A model generated the notes under the pieces. It saw nothing but the letters and a program-made list of their open reading frames with translations, ran no database searches and had not been told where the DNA came from. From Chitinivibrionales bacterium (GTDB lineage: Bacteria; Fibrobacterota; Chitinivibrionia; Chitinivibrionales; FEN-1185), in NCBI GenBank assembly GCA_028718065.1, contig JAQUMP010000031.1, forward strand, positions 1 through 13,709: a stretch of DNA of 13,709 bases, read 5' to 3'. Positions 13,473 to 13,709 of the stretch are shown piece after piece. Numbering within the stretch: the stretch's first letter is position 1; each line of letters opens with the position of its first letter. Both the position numbers and the translations under genes were made by a program.

Positions 13473-13709
13473 GTAAATGCTCCATCATGCCTGCTAGAAA
13501 ATCCAGCAGCAGCAGGCCGCTGTTGCCGTGCGCCTGCAGTGCGGCAACGCCCCGCTGGCCGGCTTCGAGCAGGGCAAGCGCCGAGGCCAGACGCTCTGCC
13601 ACCTCTTTTTTTTCCGACGCGTCCTTAAAATATGTCGGGGATTGCGAGACGGCCTCAAAAAAACGATCGCGTGCGCGCCAACTGCCGTAGCGAAACAGGG
13701 TATCCATGA
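13456..13709 (-). CDS. Partial CDS, probably C-terminus of DNA polymerase III delta' (HolB)
   Basis: The frame is open to the right edge of the window, so only about 84 C-terminal residues are seen. It ends in a helical stretch, LQAHGNSGLLLLDFLAGMME, resembling the N-x-N...LLLE-LL pattern that closes many delta' subunits (clamp loader). The Met at 13707 is probably internal. The strongest support is position: holB directly precedes ricT in many bacteria, and here the two overlap by 17 bases. The AAA+ core with its Walker motifs and zinc site would lie outside the window, so the call rests on weak sequence resemblance plus context. Another small helical protein starting at 13707 is the main alternative. 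Confidence 0.55.
   Translation of the reverse strand, partial: MDTLFRYGSWRARDRFFEAVSQSPTYFKDASEKKEVAERLASALALLEAGQRGVAALQAHGNSGLLLLDFLAGMMEHLHEQKQ

Overview
The window is bacterial DNA with almost every gene on the minus strand, so it reads right to left. The right part (about 7.3-13.7 kb) is a dense housekeeping block: the C-terminal part of a probable DNA polymerase III delta' subunit, ricT, metG, recJ and argH. Genes there overlap or nearly touch, and the DNA is moderately GC-rich. The left part (about 0-5.3 kb) is visibly more AT-rich, especially 114-600, and carries accessory genes plus gene debris. I cannot name the organism. The holB-ricT-metG order occurs in several bacterial phyla, and the hairpin-rich spacers and the DUF4143 ATPase, ORF6N and DUF1016 families are common in uncultured lineages. 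An uncultured or candidate-phylum bacterium is plausible, but this is only an inference.

Layout, right to left. Unit 1 is holB?-ricT-metG, with overlaps of 17 and 20 bases. A 200-base spacer packed with inverted repeats follows, including a palindromic MITE/REP-like element of about 126 bases. Unit 2 is recJ-argH, sharing an ATGA start/stop. Unit 3 starts from a good promoter overlapped by GTATAC palindromes and encodes a DUF4143-type ATPase and a DTW-domain tRNA-uridine aminocarboxypropyltransferase.

Downstream of the DTW gene comes an ORF6N + phospholipase-D-like protein. It is bracketed by two direct copies (about 145 bases, roughly 92% identical by eye) of the DTW gene's 3' end and downstream flank. 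This is the footprint expected of an element that integrated at the 3' end of that gene and rebuilt it. Next is a wrecked DUF1016 (YhcG-type) nuclease gene with an in-frame ochre codon and a lost C-terminal half. Directly beyond it lies a compact cassette: TcmP (three-Cys-motif partner, with methyltransferase-like motifs), DUF5131/Gp37-Gp68 (the three-Cys-motif protein) and a DUF262 + HNH nuclease. A 140-residue protein of unknown function follows.

The most interesting candidate system is the TcmP - DUF5131 - DUF262/HNH cassette. The first two are known to occur together but, as far as I know, have no established function. Here they are followed on the same strand by a nuclease whose DUF262 domain is shared with modification-sensing defence proteins such as GmrSD and SspE. 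A modification-linked restriction or defence module is a reasonable, testable inference, not a demonstrated fact.
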